From: Arion vulgaris
Taxonomy: Eukaryota > Mollusca > Gastropoda > Stylommatophora > Arionidae
NCBI GenBank assembly: GCA_020796225.1
Contig: CM036762.1
Location: forward strand, 19,205,286 to 19,269,285
Length of the DNA stretch: 64,000 nt
Direction of reading: 5' to 3'
The notes under the pieces are model-generated. The model had not been told where the DNA came from and searched no databases. It saw only the letters and a list, made by a program, of their open reading frames with translations. The first letter of the stretch is position 1. Each line of letters begins with the position of its first letter. Positions 1 to 12,050 of the stretch are shown one piece after another. A program made the translations under genes and the position numbers.

Positions 1-310
1 CCATACAGTAGGTTTTCTTAATGTTGCTTACCATACAGTAGGTTTTCTTAATGTTGCTTACCATACAGTAGGTTTTCTTAATGTTGCTTACCATACAGTA
101 GGTTTTCTTAACATTGGCTTACCATACAGTAGGTTTTCTTAACGTTGCTTACCATACAGTAGGTTTTCTTAACGTTGCTTACCATACAGTAGGTTTTCTT
201 AATGTTGCTTACCATACAGTAGGTTTTCTTAACGTTGCTTACCATACGAGGTTCTTAACGTTGTTCATAGGTAGGTTCTTAACAGCTTACATACAGTAGG
301 TTTTCTAATG
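1..310. repeat. 30 bp minisatellite
   Basis: About ten head-to-tail copies of a unit like ccatacagtaggttttctta + atgttgctta. The last 70 bases show small deletions. The array begins before the window. Confidence 0.95.
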
Positions 311-667
311 TTCTTTTCATACTCTAATGGTTGTACTCTTAAAACTACAGGATTTCTTCTGCTGTTGTTATTTTTCAAACTCGAAAGTTTGAAGAGAGAG
401 ATGAGTTGCCTCCATGACTCCAGTGATGATTTATAGTTGCACCCCTACACTATATAATATATCTAAGCATAGTCATTAATTGTGCGTTGCTTACATTCCT
501 ATTTCTATTGTTGGGTATCCACACCTGGTCAGACTGACATATTCCGTCTTCAGTGAGAAAATTTATAAAGTCTTATTGACCATGGTCTTGCACACCCAAA
601 CACTGCCTACAGGACTTTGAATCTTTGACGAGTGACTTTACTTTTTGAGTAGGGGTATATTCCCTGG
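311..667. other. Unassigned AT-rich spacer
   Basis: No exon or repeat recognised between the first minisatellite and the LINE insertion. Confidence 0.5.
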
Positions 668-683
668 GAAAGTCTTCATGGGG

Positions 684-1192
684 GAAACATATGGAAGTCT
701 AAAGAAATCAAATCTAGAACAAAAATTAGGATATTTAACTCTAATGTTAAAGCAGTTCTGCTGTATGGGTCAGAAACATGGAGAACTACTAAAACAATAA
801 TGTATAAACTGCAAATATTCATCAACTGGTGTCTGCGCAGAATAGAGGGAATAAGATGGTATGATAGGGTCACAAATGAGGAACTTATGGAGAGAACAAG
901 ACAGATTCCAGTAGACCAAGAGGTTAAAAAAAGACGCTGGTGCTAGATAGGACACACTTTGCGAAAACCTGAGGGGAATTTAACAAGAAGGGTCTTTTCC
1001 TGGAACCCGCATGGATAGCGAAAGGAGGAGAGGCCAAGAAATACATGGAGACGAGATTTGGAGGCAGAGATCAACAATATAAAGAAGAGCTGGAGGGAGC
1101 TGCAGAAGATAGCTAGAGATAGGAAGACTTAGCATGAGTTATTTGAGGGCCTATGCCCCAATCTGTGTTAAAAAGGCAGAGAGAGAGAGAGA
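684..1192 (+). mobile_element. 5'-truncated RTE-like LINE insertion with TSD
   Basis: Encodes, with frame breaks, the C-terminal tail typical of this LINE group: VLLYGSETWRTTK, RRWC.IGHTLRKP, RPRNTWRRDLEAEINN. It ends in a (GA)n run. A 16 bp direct repeat (one mismatch, gaaagtcttcMtgggg) flanks it at 668-683 and 1193-1208, as expected for target-primed reverse transcription. Confidence 0.85.
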
Positions 1193-1221
1193 GAAAGTCT
1201 TCCTGGGGATTGGGATATATG

Positions 1222-1751
1222 TAATTTACCTATTATTTCTTGTATTGTATCATATAATCTTCTATTCTTATATTATTGTGTTATGTTATTTATTTATTCT
1301 TCATATGTTGTTTCACATAATCTACTGATTATTCTAATGTTGCTTCATATAATCTACTTATTATTATTTTGATGCTTTATTTAATCTACTGATTATTCTA
1401 ATGTTGCCTCATATATCTACTGATTATTCTTTTGATGCTTTATTTAATCTACTGATTATTCTAATGTTGCCTCATATAATCTACTGATTATTCTTTTGAT
1501 ACCCTATTTAATCTACTGATTATTCTAATGTTGCCTCATATATCTACTGATTATTCTTTTGATACCCTATTTAATCTACTGATTATTCTAATGTTGCCTC
1601 TTATAATCTACTGATTATTCTTTTGATGCTTTATTTAATCTACTGATTATTCTAATGTTGCCTCATATATCTACTGATTATTCTTTTGATGCCTTATTTA
1701 ATCTACTGATTATTTTAATGTTGCCTCATATAATCTACCTATTCTTACATT
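1222..1751. repeat. About 32/63 bp minisatellite, left part
   Basis: Tandem units such as tcatataatctactgattat + tctaatgttgcc, often paired into 63 bp dimers. The unit is related to the larger array after 2423; the two are parted by a LINE insertion. Confidence 0.9.
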
Positions 1752-2422
1752 TTTGATAAGAGCGAAAAACAAGATCTATATCTCAATGTAGCAAAAACAA
1801 AAATAATGACAACAGATAAAATGAACATGACAAAAAATATTTTTATCAACGGAGAGAAAGCAGAAAATGTGAACAGTTTTGAATATCTTGGTTCACTGCT
1901 AACAACAGATGGACATGGGGAACAAACATGGCTTTACAAAAATTAAACAACTAAAAACAGTATGGAACGGAACTGATAAGAAAACAAAAATCAGAATACT
2001 AAGAGCATGCATATTCCCAGTAGCAACATATGGGTGTGAAGCATGGACATTTAACAAAGCAGGGGAAAAACATATATGTGGTTTCGAATATAAGTGTTAC
2101 AGAAGAGTCCTCTGTATATCTTGGACAGAGAAGAGAACAAATAGATCTATCCAGAAAGAACTCAAAATCAAAGAAAACTGGCAGATGATAAGAAAGAGAA
2201 AATTGAGATATTTTGGACATGAAGGGCTGGAGAGACCATCATGGAAGGAGGCATACCGGCAAAGAGAAGAAGAGGAAGACCACGGAGAAGATGGATTCAG
2301 GATGTAACTGATGGTTTGAACATGATGGCTGCAGAGGCAGGATATCTGGCCTATGAGAGAAAAATATTCTGGAGGACTGTTGGGGTGGCAAAGTTCTGCT
2401 CAGGACAATCTATTTGATTATG
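1752..2422 (+). mobile_element. 5'-truncated RTE-like LINE inside the minisatellite, with TSD
   Basis: Flanked by the 11 bp direct repeat attcttacatt at 1741-1751 and 2423-2433. Coding remains: FEYLGSLLTTDG, IFPVATYGCEAWTFNKA, YRRVLCISWTEKRTNRSIQK, RKRKLRYFGH, and near the 3' end [14 protein letters not shown]. Frameshifts are present. It is a post-RT C-terminal segment only. Confidence 0.88.
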
Positions 2423-5270
2423 ATTCTTACATTGTATTATATAATCTACCTATTTTTATATTATTGTATTATATAATTCACTTATTATTCTATTATTGCC
2501 TCATATAATTTGCTTATGTTTGTTTTATTTTATAATTTACATATTCCTCTATTGTTGTAGCAAATAATTTACATATTTCTCTATTGTTGTAGCAAATAAT
2601 TTACATATTCTTCTATTGTTGCCTCATATAATTTACATATTCTTCTATTGTTGTAGCAAATAATTTACATATTCTTCTATTGTTGCCTCATATAATTTAC
2701 ATATTTCTCTATTGTTGTAGCAAATAATTTACATATTCTTCTATTGTTGCCTCATATAATTTACATATTCTTCTATTGTTGCCTCATATAATTTACATAT
2801 TTCTCTATTGTTGTAGCAAATAATTTACATATTCTTCTATTGTTGCCTCATATAATTTACATATTTCTCTATTGTTGTAGCAAATAATTTACATATTCTT
2901 CAATTGTTGCCTCATATAATTTACATATTTCTCTATTGTTGTAGCAAATAATTTACATATTCTTCTATTGTTGCCTCATATAATTTACATATTCTTCTAT
3001 TGTTGTAGCATATAATTTACATATTCTTCTATTGTTGCCTCATATAATTTACATATTCTTCTATTGTTGTATCATACAATCTACATATTCTTCTATTGTT
3101 GCCTCATATAATTTACATATTCTTCTATTGTTGTATCATACAATCTACATATTCTTCTATTGTTGTATCATACAATCTACATATTCTTCTATTGTTGCCT
3201 CATATAATTTACATATTCTTCTATTGTTGCCTCATATAATTTACATATTCTTCTATTGTTGTATCATACAATCTACATATTCTTCTATTGTTGTAGCATA
3301 TAATTTACATATTCTTCTATTGTTGTATCATACAATCTACATATTCTTCTATTGTTGCCTCATACAATCTACATATTCTTCTATTGTTGTATCATACAAT
3401 CTACATATTCTTCTATTGTTGTATCATACAATCTACATATTCTTCTATTGTTGTATCATACAATCTACATATTCTTCTATTGTTGCCTCATATAATTTAC
3501 ATATTCTTCTATTGTTGCCTCATATAATTTACATATTCTTCTATTGTTGTATCATACAATCTACATATTCTTCTATTGTTGTAGCATATAATTTACATAT
3601 TCTTCTATTGTTGTATCATACAATCTACATATTCTTCTATTGTTGTATCATACAATCTACATATTCTTCTATTGTTGTATCATACAATCTACATATTCTT
3701 CTATTGTTGTAGCATATAATTTACATATTCTTCTATTGTTGCCTCATATAATTTACATATTCTTCTATTGTTGTATCATACAATCTACATATTCTTCTAT
3801 TGTTGCCTCATACAATCTACATATTCTTCTATTGTTGTATCATACAATCTACATATTCTTCTATTGTTGTATCATACAATCTACATATTCTTCATTGTTG
3901 ATCATACAATCTACATATTCTTCTATTGTTGTATCATCAATCTACATATTCTTCTATTGTTGCCTCTATAATTTATCATATTCTTCTATTGTTGTATCTA
4001 CAATCTACATATTCTTCTATTGTTGTATCATACAATCTACATATTCTTCTATTGTTGCCTCATATAATTTACATATTCTTCTATTGTTGCCTCATATAAT
4101 TTACATATTCTTCTATTGTTGTATCATACAATCTACATATTCTTCTATTGTTGTAGCATATAATTTACATATTCTTCTATTGTTGTATCATACAATCTAC
4201 ATATTCTTCTATTGTTGTATCATACAATCTACATATTCTTCTATTGTTGTATCATACAATCTACATATTCTTCTATTGTTGTAGCATATAATTTACATAT
4301 TCTTCTATTGTTGCCTCATATAATTTACATATTCTTCTATTGTTGTATCATACAATCTACATATTCTTCTATTGTTGCCTCATACAATCTACATATTCTT
4401 CTATTGTTGTATCACAATCACATATTCTTCTATTGTTGTATCATACAATCTACATATTCTTCTATTGTTGTATCATACAATCTACATATTCTTCTATTGT
4501 TGCCTCATATATTTATATATTCTTCTATTGTTGCCTCATATAATTTACATATTCTTCTATTGTTGTATCATACAATCTACATATTCTTCTATTGTTGTAG
4601 CATATAATTTACATATTCTTCTATTGTTGCCTCATATAATTTACATATTCTTCTATTGTTGCCTCATATAATTTACATATTCTTCTATTGTTGTATCATA
4701 CAATCTACATATTCTTCTATTGTTGTATCATACAATCTACATATTCTTCTATTGTTGTATCATACAATCTACATATTCTTCTATTGTTGTATCATACAAT
4801 CTACATATTCTTCTATTGTTGCCTCATACAATCTACATATTCTTCTATTGTTGTATCATACAATCTACATATTCTTCTATTGTTGTATCATACAATCTAC
4901 ATATTCTTCTATTGTTGTATCATACAATCTACATATTCTTCTATTGTTGTAGCATATAATTTACATATTCTTCTATTGTTGTAGCATATAATTTACATAT
5001 TCTTCTATTGTTGTATCATACAATCTACATATTCTTCTATTGTTGCCATAAATTTACATATTCTTCTATTGTTGTATCATACAATCTACATATTCTTCTA
5101 TTGTTGCCTCATATAATTTACATATTCTTCTATTATTGTATCATACAATCTACATATTCTTCTATTGTTGTATCATACAATCTACTTATTCTTCTATTAT
5201 TGCCTCTGATATAATTTCCTTACTTTTATATATTGTTGTACCGTATAATCTATATTATTTTCAGTTGCTG
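2423..5270. repeat. Large 32 bp minisatellite, roughly 85 units with unit subtypes
   Basis: Unit: catacaatctacatattctt + ctattgttgtat. Four main subtypes differ at the start (tatcatacaatct, cctcatataattt, tagcatataattt, cctcatacaatct). Because 32 is not a multiple of 3, long stop-free readings (repeated IYIFFYCCIIQSTYSSIVV) arise as artefacts in several frames; they are not genes. Small deletions cluster at about 3890-3990 and 4405-4520. Confidence 0.96.
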
Positions 5271-6175
5271 TACCACATAGTTGTTTATTCAACTGCTGCC
5301 TTACATATATTTTACTTTACCTCCTCAGAGGAGGACACAGGTGCCGTTTGTGGCGAGCAGTTCTTGATCACAGAACAAAGAATCGTGACAATGGTTAATA
5401 AATGTCGGAGATGAAATCTTCATCTCACCATATCAATATTGCCTTAGTCATATTTTGTGTGTTAACTTGTTGAGTATCTATCATGAATCCACAAAGGTTC
5501 AGTCTTTGTTTCTTGTTGGATGTTCATGGCCTTGTGAACAAATGGTTGATGTAGCCAGATATTACGTCAACATAACTATTTATGTCAACATATATACCTG
5601 CGTTCTGTATAAACCTTCGCTTTGCTCTTCACCTAAGTAGTAATAAAACTGCTTGTCTGCATGAGTTGCTAAACCTACATGTTTTCATTTCATTATAGTA
5701 CCTTTGTAAATATCACAAAAATAAATTTGCAGCAAGCCATTGATAGTTCAGATGCGTTTTGTGAGGGTTTTGTACCACAGAATGGGCAACTAGTTTAAAT
5801 CAAATTTTTAAAAAGTAATTTAAAAAAACAAAAAAATAGTGTTAAATTTTTTAAAAAACCTATGTATATTTTTTCTGTACTTATTCACTCTCACTTGAAT
5901 ATGTTCAAAGAAAGTGGTACCCCCAAGTTGTTGAGATCTTCAAAGAGCTTGTCATGCAGTGGCACTGCTGACGTCTATATCAGTTTTTTCTGCTCATCAC
6001 ACGCTGGACATCTTTGTAAAAGATGTCTAGAAGTCATTTTATCTGTGCCAAATTCACACTCATTAGAAGTACCTATATTTCTCTTGTTAAAAAGTTTGTT
6101 TTTTACAAAAATTGTGCAAGTGGTTGAGCAGTTTAGACATCAGTTTTTCAATCTCTATGATGCTAGTTCAAGCCC
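5271..6175. other. Unassigned stretch
   Basis: No supported exon or repeat family recognised; short open frames lack recognisable motifs. Confidence 0.5.
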
Positions 6176-6179
6176 TGAT

Positions 6180-6600
6180 AATACAAATATTGGCTGTACA
6201 AACCCCAGTTTATAGATTGTTGGAAATATTGGCTATACAAACCCCAGTTTATAGATTGTTGGAAATATTGTCTGTACAAACCCCAGTTTATAGATTGTTG
6301 GAAATATTGTCTGTACAAACCCAATTTTATAGATTGTTGGAAATATTGTCTGTACAAACCCCAGTTTATAGATTGTTGGAAATATTGTCTGTACAAACCC
6401 CAGTTTATAGATTGTTGGAAATATTGGATGTACAAACCCCAGTTTATAGACTTATAAATATTGGATGTACAAACCCCAGTTTATGGGTTGATGGAAATAT
6501 TGACTGTACAAACCTCAGTTTATAGATTGTTGTTAATATTGACTGTACTAATCCCGGTTTATAGATTGTTGGAAATATTCGATGTACAAACCCCAGTTAA
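6180..6600. repeat. 39 bp minisatellite
   Basis: About 11 units containing ctgtacaaaccccagtttat + agattgttggaaat. 39 is a multiple of 3, so both strands stay open over several units (ILSVQTPVYRLLE on +, QYFQQSINWGLYR on -). The last units are diverged. Confidence 0.93.
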
Positions 6601-6729
6601 TGGATTGTTGAAATTACCAGCAGTATTAACAAAGGATGAAATATCAAAACATGAAGCAAACCCACAATCATGGGTTGATAAAATCACTTGCTGTATTAAC
6701 CCAGTTCATTGGTTGTTGAAATAATTCAC

Positions 6730-7450
6730 TATGTTTAGCAAAGTCAGTATATTTGCATGTTCTATGTTTCAAGTAAATTGGAATCACAGCAACAACTGAG
6801 TTGGACTGGTCTGTATTCTGGGCATGGTAAATAGAATAAGAAGCATAGATGTCAGAAATCGTTGCCTGTTACAGGAACCATTGCATTCCTACCCATTTCT
6901 ATCTGCTAAAATAAAGTAAGCACCCATGATTTTTCTTGCAGTGGTGTAAAATCAACTCTGCTGATTAATAACAGGCTGTATATACCCAGCTTACAGATTT
7001 TTATATTTTGTTTTTACTAGTATTATATGATCACAACTAAGATAAAATCACTTGTCTTGCAATGCTATATATGAATATTAAACTGAATATTGTTGTTGAA
7101 CTCTCAAAGAATATTAAGAAATTGTTATGCATTGTTGATTGCCATATAGTTACAGATAAGCTTAGTTTTGAAGTTTTTTTTGTGCTTTGGTTTAGCTTTA
7201 TTTGAATTGATTTGTAAGCTCAAGGTAGTAGCTATGTTTAGTATATCAAATCTTCATATCTTTGGTTGTATTTTTTAATCTTGTTTTAATGTTGCTTGAA
7301 AGTGTTTGCATGATTCTATAAGAATATGAAATCTTTCACCTATACAATGTTTTTTTTATGAGATTTTTGTGTGCAAAATTTTTAACTTTAAAAAGATTAT
7401 GCATACTTTTTGAAACGTTTTGTCCTTGTTTGTGAACCTCTGATTTAGAA
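6730..7450. other. Unassigned AT-rich stretch
   Basis: No gene or repeat family recognised. Confidence 0.5.
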
Positions 7451-7479
7451 TGTGTTAGATTCTTGTATATATAAAAATC

Positions 7480-7990
7480 TTAAACGCACAGTCATTCAGT
7501 GGATATCATCACACTGCAATATAAGCGGAAATTAAGAAGCCGACAGGCTAGCTAAAGAAGGAGGGCGACTACTGCAGACTGATCACGAGATCAGCTATGA
7601 GGAGGCCAAAACAACCATCGGTTGGCAGTACAAAGAAAAGTGGTTAAAAGACCACCCACAGCATCAGAGATGGGTATTATGGTCTATCCCGTAGCGAACA
7701 AGTTGCTATATTCCGCCTCCGTACCGGCCATAACAGGCTTCGGGCCCACATGTTCAACAAATTTTAAATTGGTACAACTAGCCTGTACCACTGTGAAAAG
7801 TCAGACATGACGGCAGAGCACATACTGCAAGACTGCCAGTTGTTAGCAAGCCTAAGAAACGAAACCTGGCCCGATAACACAGAACTTCGTGAGAAGCTGT
7901 AGAAGCTTTTGTTCCCTAAAAACAAAAGTACAATTCATGAAAAAATTTGGTTCATCGATCTAGGCGGGGATCGAGAGAGAGAGAGTATAT
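7480..7990 (+). mobile_element. Jockey/I-like LINE 3' end (RNase H and Cys-rich C-terminus), decayed
   Basis: RNase H remnant around 7495-7570 (ISSHCNISGN then EADRLAKEGG), followed in shifted frame by [19 protein letters not shown] and SDMTAEHILQDCQLLASLRN. This is the typical end of Jockey-type reverse transcriptases. It ends with a (GA)n tract near 7972-7985. Stops and frameshifts make it non-functional. Confidence 0.85.
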
Positions 7991-8139
7991 ATACAATTAT
8001 ATTGTTATGTAAACAAGGTAAGAAAGAGATTATGAGAAAAATTAGAGGACATAGAATCATAGATTGGTAGTGAGATAACCTCAATGGGCAAGAAAATTAT
8101 AAGCTCTGAAAATAAACATGGTCCAAATTACTATGTTCA

Positions 8140-8310
8140 TTTGGCTGAAATCGGATGCACATGTCCTAAACGTGTAGAAGTTTTTGCGTTTAGATGTCTA
8201 CCAAACCAATGTGCAACGTATACATGTTCTTGGTAAAGATCAAACTTATCACAGAGTGATTAAAATTGATTGTAAAGAACAAATGCAAAAAGAAAGAAGA
8301 CTATGTTCAT
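8140..8310 (+). repeat. SINE family T, partial copy
   Basis: Shares ggctgaaatcggatgcacat, tcctaaacgtgtagaag and the tail atcacagagtgattaaaatt with copies at 42940-43175 and 52310-52565. Confidence 0.8.
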
Positions 8311-8324
8311 CAGTTTTTATAGGT

Positions 8325-8480
8325 ACATGCTTCTTATGAGTTTGCCTGCTATAAATTCAGGCGTAGTCAGAGCACAGGGTATGGTGTTTCTGACTGATTT
8401 TTGCTTAAAGGTATGCTTTCCTTTTTATTAGTGTCCCCCGCCATACAGGCATGCCTTTTCTACCAACATGTTGGTAGCGT
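8325..8480 (+). repeat. SINE family B fragment
   Basis: Shares ttcaggcgtagtcag, tctgactgatttttgc and gccatacaggcatgcc with the copy at 9165-9315 and with 38585-38740. Confidence 0.75.
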
Positions 8481-9160
8481 CAGTAACATCATTGGTGATA
8501 GAAGATACAGAGATCCCTGACACTTTCTGAGATTTGTTCTACAATTTTATATTTCTGATTTATGTATGCTGCCAAAATATATCATTTCTATGGTAATCAT
8601 CCATTTCTAGTCCGATTCAACAGACGATGTTTGTCACTGCTATGGTTAAAGTCTTGCAAGAAACATGTGCCAAAGTGTTTAAATGCACTAATTTTTAACA
8701 ATTTGTTTTATGTGATAAGATTGATAGTCACATGCACAATTCAACTTAGTTGCTTTTCACGATATGCTTGGTAGGTTGTGTTTAACACATTCTTTACTTA
8801 TCAATAAGACGCTAATGGAACATCTTATGTTATACTTAGATACATTAGAAACTCACCTTCACAGTGATGTTAAGATTATATTTATATTAAACTTGGACTA
8901 TATATTTGTTTACTCTAGTTGCAGAAAAACTCTAAATTGAGATATTTTATATATATATTATTTGCCTAGAGGCATTTCCCATCCTTCAGTCAATGGACAC
9001 GACTCAAACTGCTAAAAGTTGTATACAGTCGAGAAGACACCAGCCTGTTGGGTAAAAAACTCTTGAGAAGCTCCAAACTTAGTATCAATAGTTTTATAAT
9101 AGCCAAACAAATGATAGACATGTATGTGAAGTTCTCTGAGAAACATATACAGAGATTTTT
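8481..9160. other. Unassigned stretch
   Basis: No supported feature seen. Confidence 0.45.
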
Positions 9161-9164
9161 TTTC

Positions 9165-9315
9165 TTCTTCTGCGTTTGCCAGCTATTAATTCAGGCGTAG
9201 TCAGTGCACCTGGTATGGCGCATCTGACTGATTTTTTGCGTGAAGGCCTGCTTTCCTTATAATCAGTGCCCCCGCACTATACAGGCATGCCTTCTCCGTC
9301 TTCAGAGGTAACTAT
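9165..9315 (+). repeat. SINE family B fragment
   Basis: Near match to 8325-8480 and extends into tctccgtcttcagaggta, also present near 38715-38735. Confidence 0.75.
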
Positions 9316-9685
9316 ACATAGACGATAATTAAAAAAATAGGCAACTCTGAATCAAACACTTGTTCATGTGAACAGCAATATCACCTTGCAGATTGTATTC
9401 TTCTGTATGTCCACGTTTCTGCTCCATACAACAGTGTTGAAAATATGTAAATATTTTTGTACCCCATTATCAATAATATTTGAAATATTGTTTGCATCCC
9501 CCATTCCTGCTTTTTCTGAGCACAAATCTATCTATAGCTTTATCTGTCAAATGGGATATGAAGAGGATATAGATATATGGATGCTTTTTTTATACAGTAT
9601 TTATGATCACATATTGTCTTAACAACTTTTTGTGATGTATTTTATGTTATTTTTGTGTACCTTTAAGTGATCACTGTCTTCCTAT

Positions 9686-9686
<1 letters not shown>

Positions 9687-9718
<32 letters not shown>
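9687..9718. repeat. (TA)n microsatellite
   Basis: Uninterrupted TA dinucleotides over about 32 bp. Confidence 0.95.
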
Positions 9719-9720
<2 letters not shown>

Positions 9721-9789
9721 AAGCTTACTATGATATGTGGAAAGAGAAGAGTTACATTTGTTTATATATAAACACTTTCATAGGGAAAG

Positions 9790-10115
9790 CGGTACAGTGA
9801 AGATAACAGTACAGTGGAGAAAGCATTACAGTGGAAAAAACGGTGCAGTGGAGAAAGCATTGCAGTGGAGAAATCATTGCAGTGGAGAAAGCATTGCAGT
9901 GGAGAAAGCATTGCAGTGGAGAAAGCATTGCAGTGGAGAAAGCATTGCAGTGGAGAAAATGGTACAGTGGAGAAAGCGGTACAGTGGAGAAAGCGGTACA
10001 GTGGAGAAAGCGGTACAGTGGAGACCACAGCTCAATGGAGACAACAGTTCAATGGAGAAAACAGCTTAGCAGATAAAACACTACAGTGGAGAAAACAGAG
10101 AAGACATTTCAGTGG
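9790..10115. repeat. 17 bp minisatellite
   Basis: About 18 units of ggagaaagcattgcagt and variants (agcggtacagt). Three units make 51 bp, so the frames read as VEKALQWRKHCSGESIA repeats on + and HCNAFST repeats on -. This is a periodicity effect, not a gene. Confidence 0.95.
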
Positions 10116-10144
10116 AGAAAATAGTTAAGTTCCCTGGAGGGCTA

Positions 10145-10388
10145 TATAGACTAAAACTGCTCAAAGGCGAAGGATTGACTTCATTGCATTGGGTTTCCCC
10201 ATATGTCTATGTCGGCAGAGATGGCATGCCATCTGCCGAGAGCATTGCACAAAGCACAAACTCCGTAGCTTCTGCGACAATCCTAGGGATCTCATGAAAA
10301 AATTGCACGTCTCGGTCTGGATTAAAACTCACAACCTTCAATACGACAGGCAAACAACTTGACCATTTCGCCATTGAGACCCTCTTGT
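10145..10388 (-). repeat. tRNA-derived SINE, family C
   Basis: On the minus strand a tRNA-like head (box A like tggcgaaatgg, box B like ggttgtgagttttaatcc) is followed by a body with cctaggattgtcgcag, ggagtttgtgctttgtgcaa and gaagtcaatccttcg. Related copies lie at 17790-17990 (+), 32345-32575 (-), 56255-56455 (-) and 62260-62500 (-). Confidence 0.85.
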
Positions 10389-10429
10389 ATAAACTGTTGC
10401 TACAGAAAAGAATGCAGATGATACATTGT

Positions 10430-10570
10430 TGGCAGTGTGGAGGCTGTTATGGGCTAGAGTGAACCTAAACAAAACACTTGCTGAAATAGCAATGTCCTGG
10501 ACCGAAAGGTGAAAACATTGCTGCTAAGCTGTAAACAAACTTCACAGCATCTACTTACGCTCATGGGATC
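10430..10570. repeat. Interspersed repeat family I
   Basis: Motifs ggctagagtgaacctaaaca and cattgctgctaagctgtaaa recur diverged near 53570-53700 and 56550-56700. Confidence 0.5.
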
Positions 10571-10659
10571 AAAGTTGAGAAATGACAAAGAATGGATTTC
10601 TAAGTGTATTCTGTAACAAAAGATAATGGTGACCACAAAAATAAAATATATTCTTTCTT

Positions 10660-10918
10660 TATTCTTCTTCGAACACCCCATATCGACCATTTGTTAACCA
10701 CTTTTTGTGATTTGTTTGTGATCTGAGCCTAAGAGCAATTGTGCGTTGCACCATTTATGCATCTACAAGTAGGCCAGCACATCTAATTTCTGCGATACTT
10801 TTATTTACTAGGTAGCTACCCTAGGGTCCTACCTCAGTCGCTTATTACGACATGCCTTGTAGGTCACAGTGTTACTATTCTTTGCTTCCCTTGCGGGCCC
10901 CAGCACCACACGGGCGAA
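10660..10918 (-). repeat. SINE family A copy
   Basis: On the minus strand: a ggcccgcaagg-like head, the core taaggcgact-like (gcatgtcgtaataagcgact), then a 3' part aatggtcgatatggggtgtt + cgaagaagaa tail. Other copies: 38320-38925 (split), 38995-39255, 43235-43490 and 63470-63710. Confidence 0.85.
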
Positions 10919-10919
10919 G

Positions 10920-11440
10920 TTAAATACAAATAAGATTCAAACCTTTGTCTACAGATGTCTTCGACATATTCTCAGACTGAGATTGTATGTTACCTCTGAA
11001 GTCGGAGAATGCATGTCTGTATAGCGGGGACATTGATAAAAGGAAGGAAAGCAGGCTGACTGTGCCTGAATCCATAGCGGACGGGCGCAAGAAGATTATA
11101 TAAGAGTTACAAACGCAGTGCTGTGGATAAGAACAGGACAGACACCCATGATGGCCTACATTAAGAGGAGAAAATGGCAATGGGTCTGGCATATTCTGCA
11201 GAAGACACAGTCGAGTGTCACTAGACAAGTACCTAAGTGGAAACCACAAGGAAAACAAAAAGGGACATTCTAAACAGACCTGGAAACTGAGTCATTTTGA
11301 AAAACTGAAGGATGCTGGACTATCCTGGGAAGTCATAAAGAAAAGTCATAAACCAGGAAAAGTGACAAACAACTGTTGAGACTCTACATGGAGTGGAGAA
11401 GAATAAGAATAGAGAAAACAAAAGAAAGAAAAAGACAGAA
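10920..11440 (+). mobile_element. LINE C-terminal debris with embedded SINE B piece
   Basis: Fragments encode ITNAVLWIRTGQTPMMAYIK and RRKWQWVWHILQKTQSSVTR, similar in style to the other LINE tails here. Positions 10985-11100 contain SINE B motifs (cctctgaagtcggagaa, tgcctgaatccatagcgg), so a SINE may interrupt it. Confidence 0.55.
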
Positions 11441-11859
11441 GCTGCCATATTTAATTGTTTGTTAAATGTTCACAGCTGGTAATTTAACTGGAGTCTACCG
11501 TATGGTAGATGCTCATATTCAAATCTACTCATGTTAAAACATATGTATGTTCATTTTGTCAGTATAACTCATGAGTGTTGCAATAAATACATTAACAGCA
11601 TAAAAACAAGCTCTTATGTTCTTCCCTAATCTTAACAGTTTCTCAATTTTGTCTATATATTTGAAAGGGAAGACACAGAGCTTTTCTACATTTTTATCAT
11701 TATAACTTTGAACTGTCTCATCTCTAGAAGTTTATTTTATACAGTTTTTATTTCTCTGTCTCTAGTAACCTGCTCATAATTTAATAATATAATTTCTAAC
11801 TTCTTCCATTAGCAGGAAGCTAAATGTGCTCAAGCTCAAACTTGTTATTGATTTGTTTT

Positions 11860-12050
11860 ATATACGGGATAGATTCGTGTGATGCAGAGAGTATTCGATT
11901 GTGTCAAAATGGACATAAAAGAGTTGTCGGTTCTTCCTATACTCAGTGTCCCACAAGTGAGGAACGGAATTTCCCTCCTACCTTCTGCACATTTTAACCT
12001 ATAAATGTGAAGTGACATGCACTTCATATCGTAAAGGTCGGAAAAGACTA
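11860..12050 (+). repeat. SINE family G, diverged copy
   Basis: Shares, in the opposite orientation, the aggaacggaatttccctcct, accttctgcac and gaagtgacatgcacttcata motifs of the copies at 21305-21480, 22475-22655 and 57015-57225. Confidence 0.6.

Noticed and set aside
3032..4984. Long stop-free readings with IYIFFYCCIIQSTYSSIVV repeats
   Set aside because: They arise from the 32 bp tandem array in all frames; no start context, domain or splice evidence.
1..5270. CRISPR-like array
   Set aside because: Units are contiguous and near-identical with no unique spacers, and the DNA is eukaryotic.
5862..6215. 117-codon open frame before the 39 bp array
   Set aside because: Low-information sequence, no recognisable domain, and it ends in the tandem array.
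9737..10128. Repetitive VEKALQWRKHCSGE protein
   Set aside because: Three frames of the same 17 bp repeat read the same peptide; a periodicity artefact.
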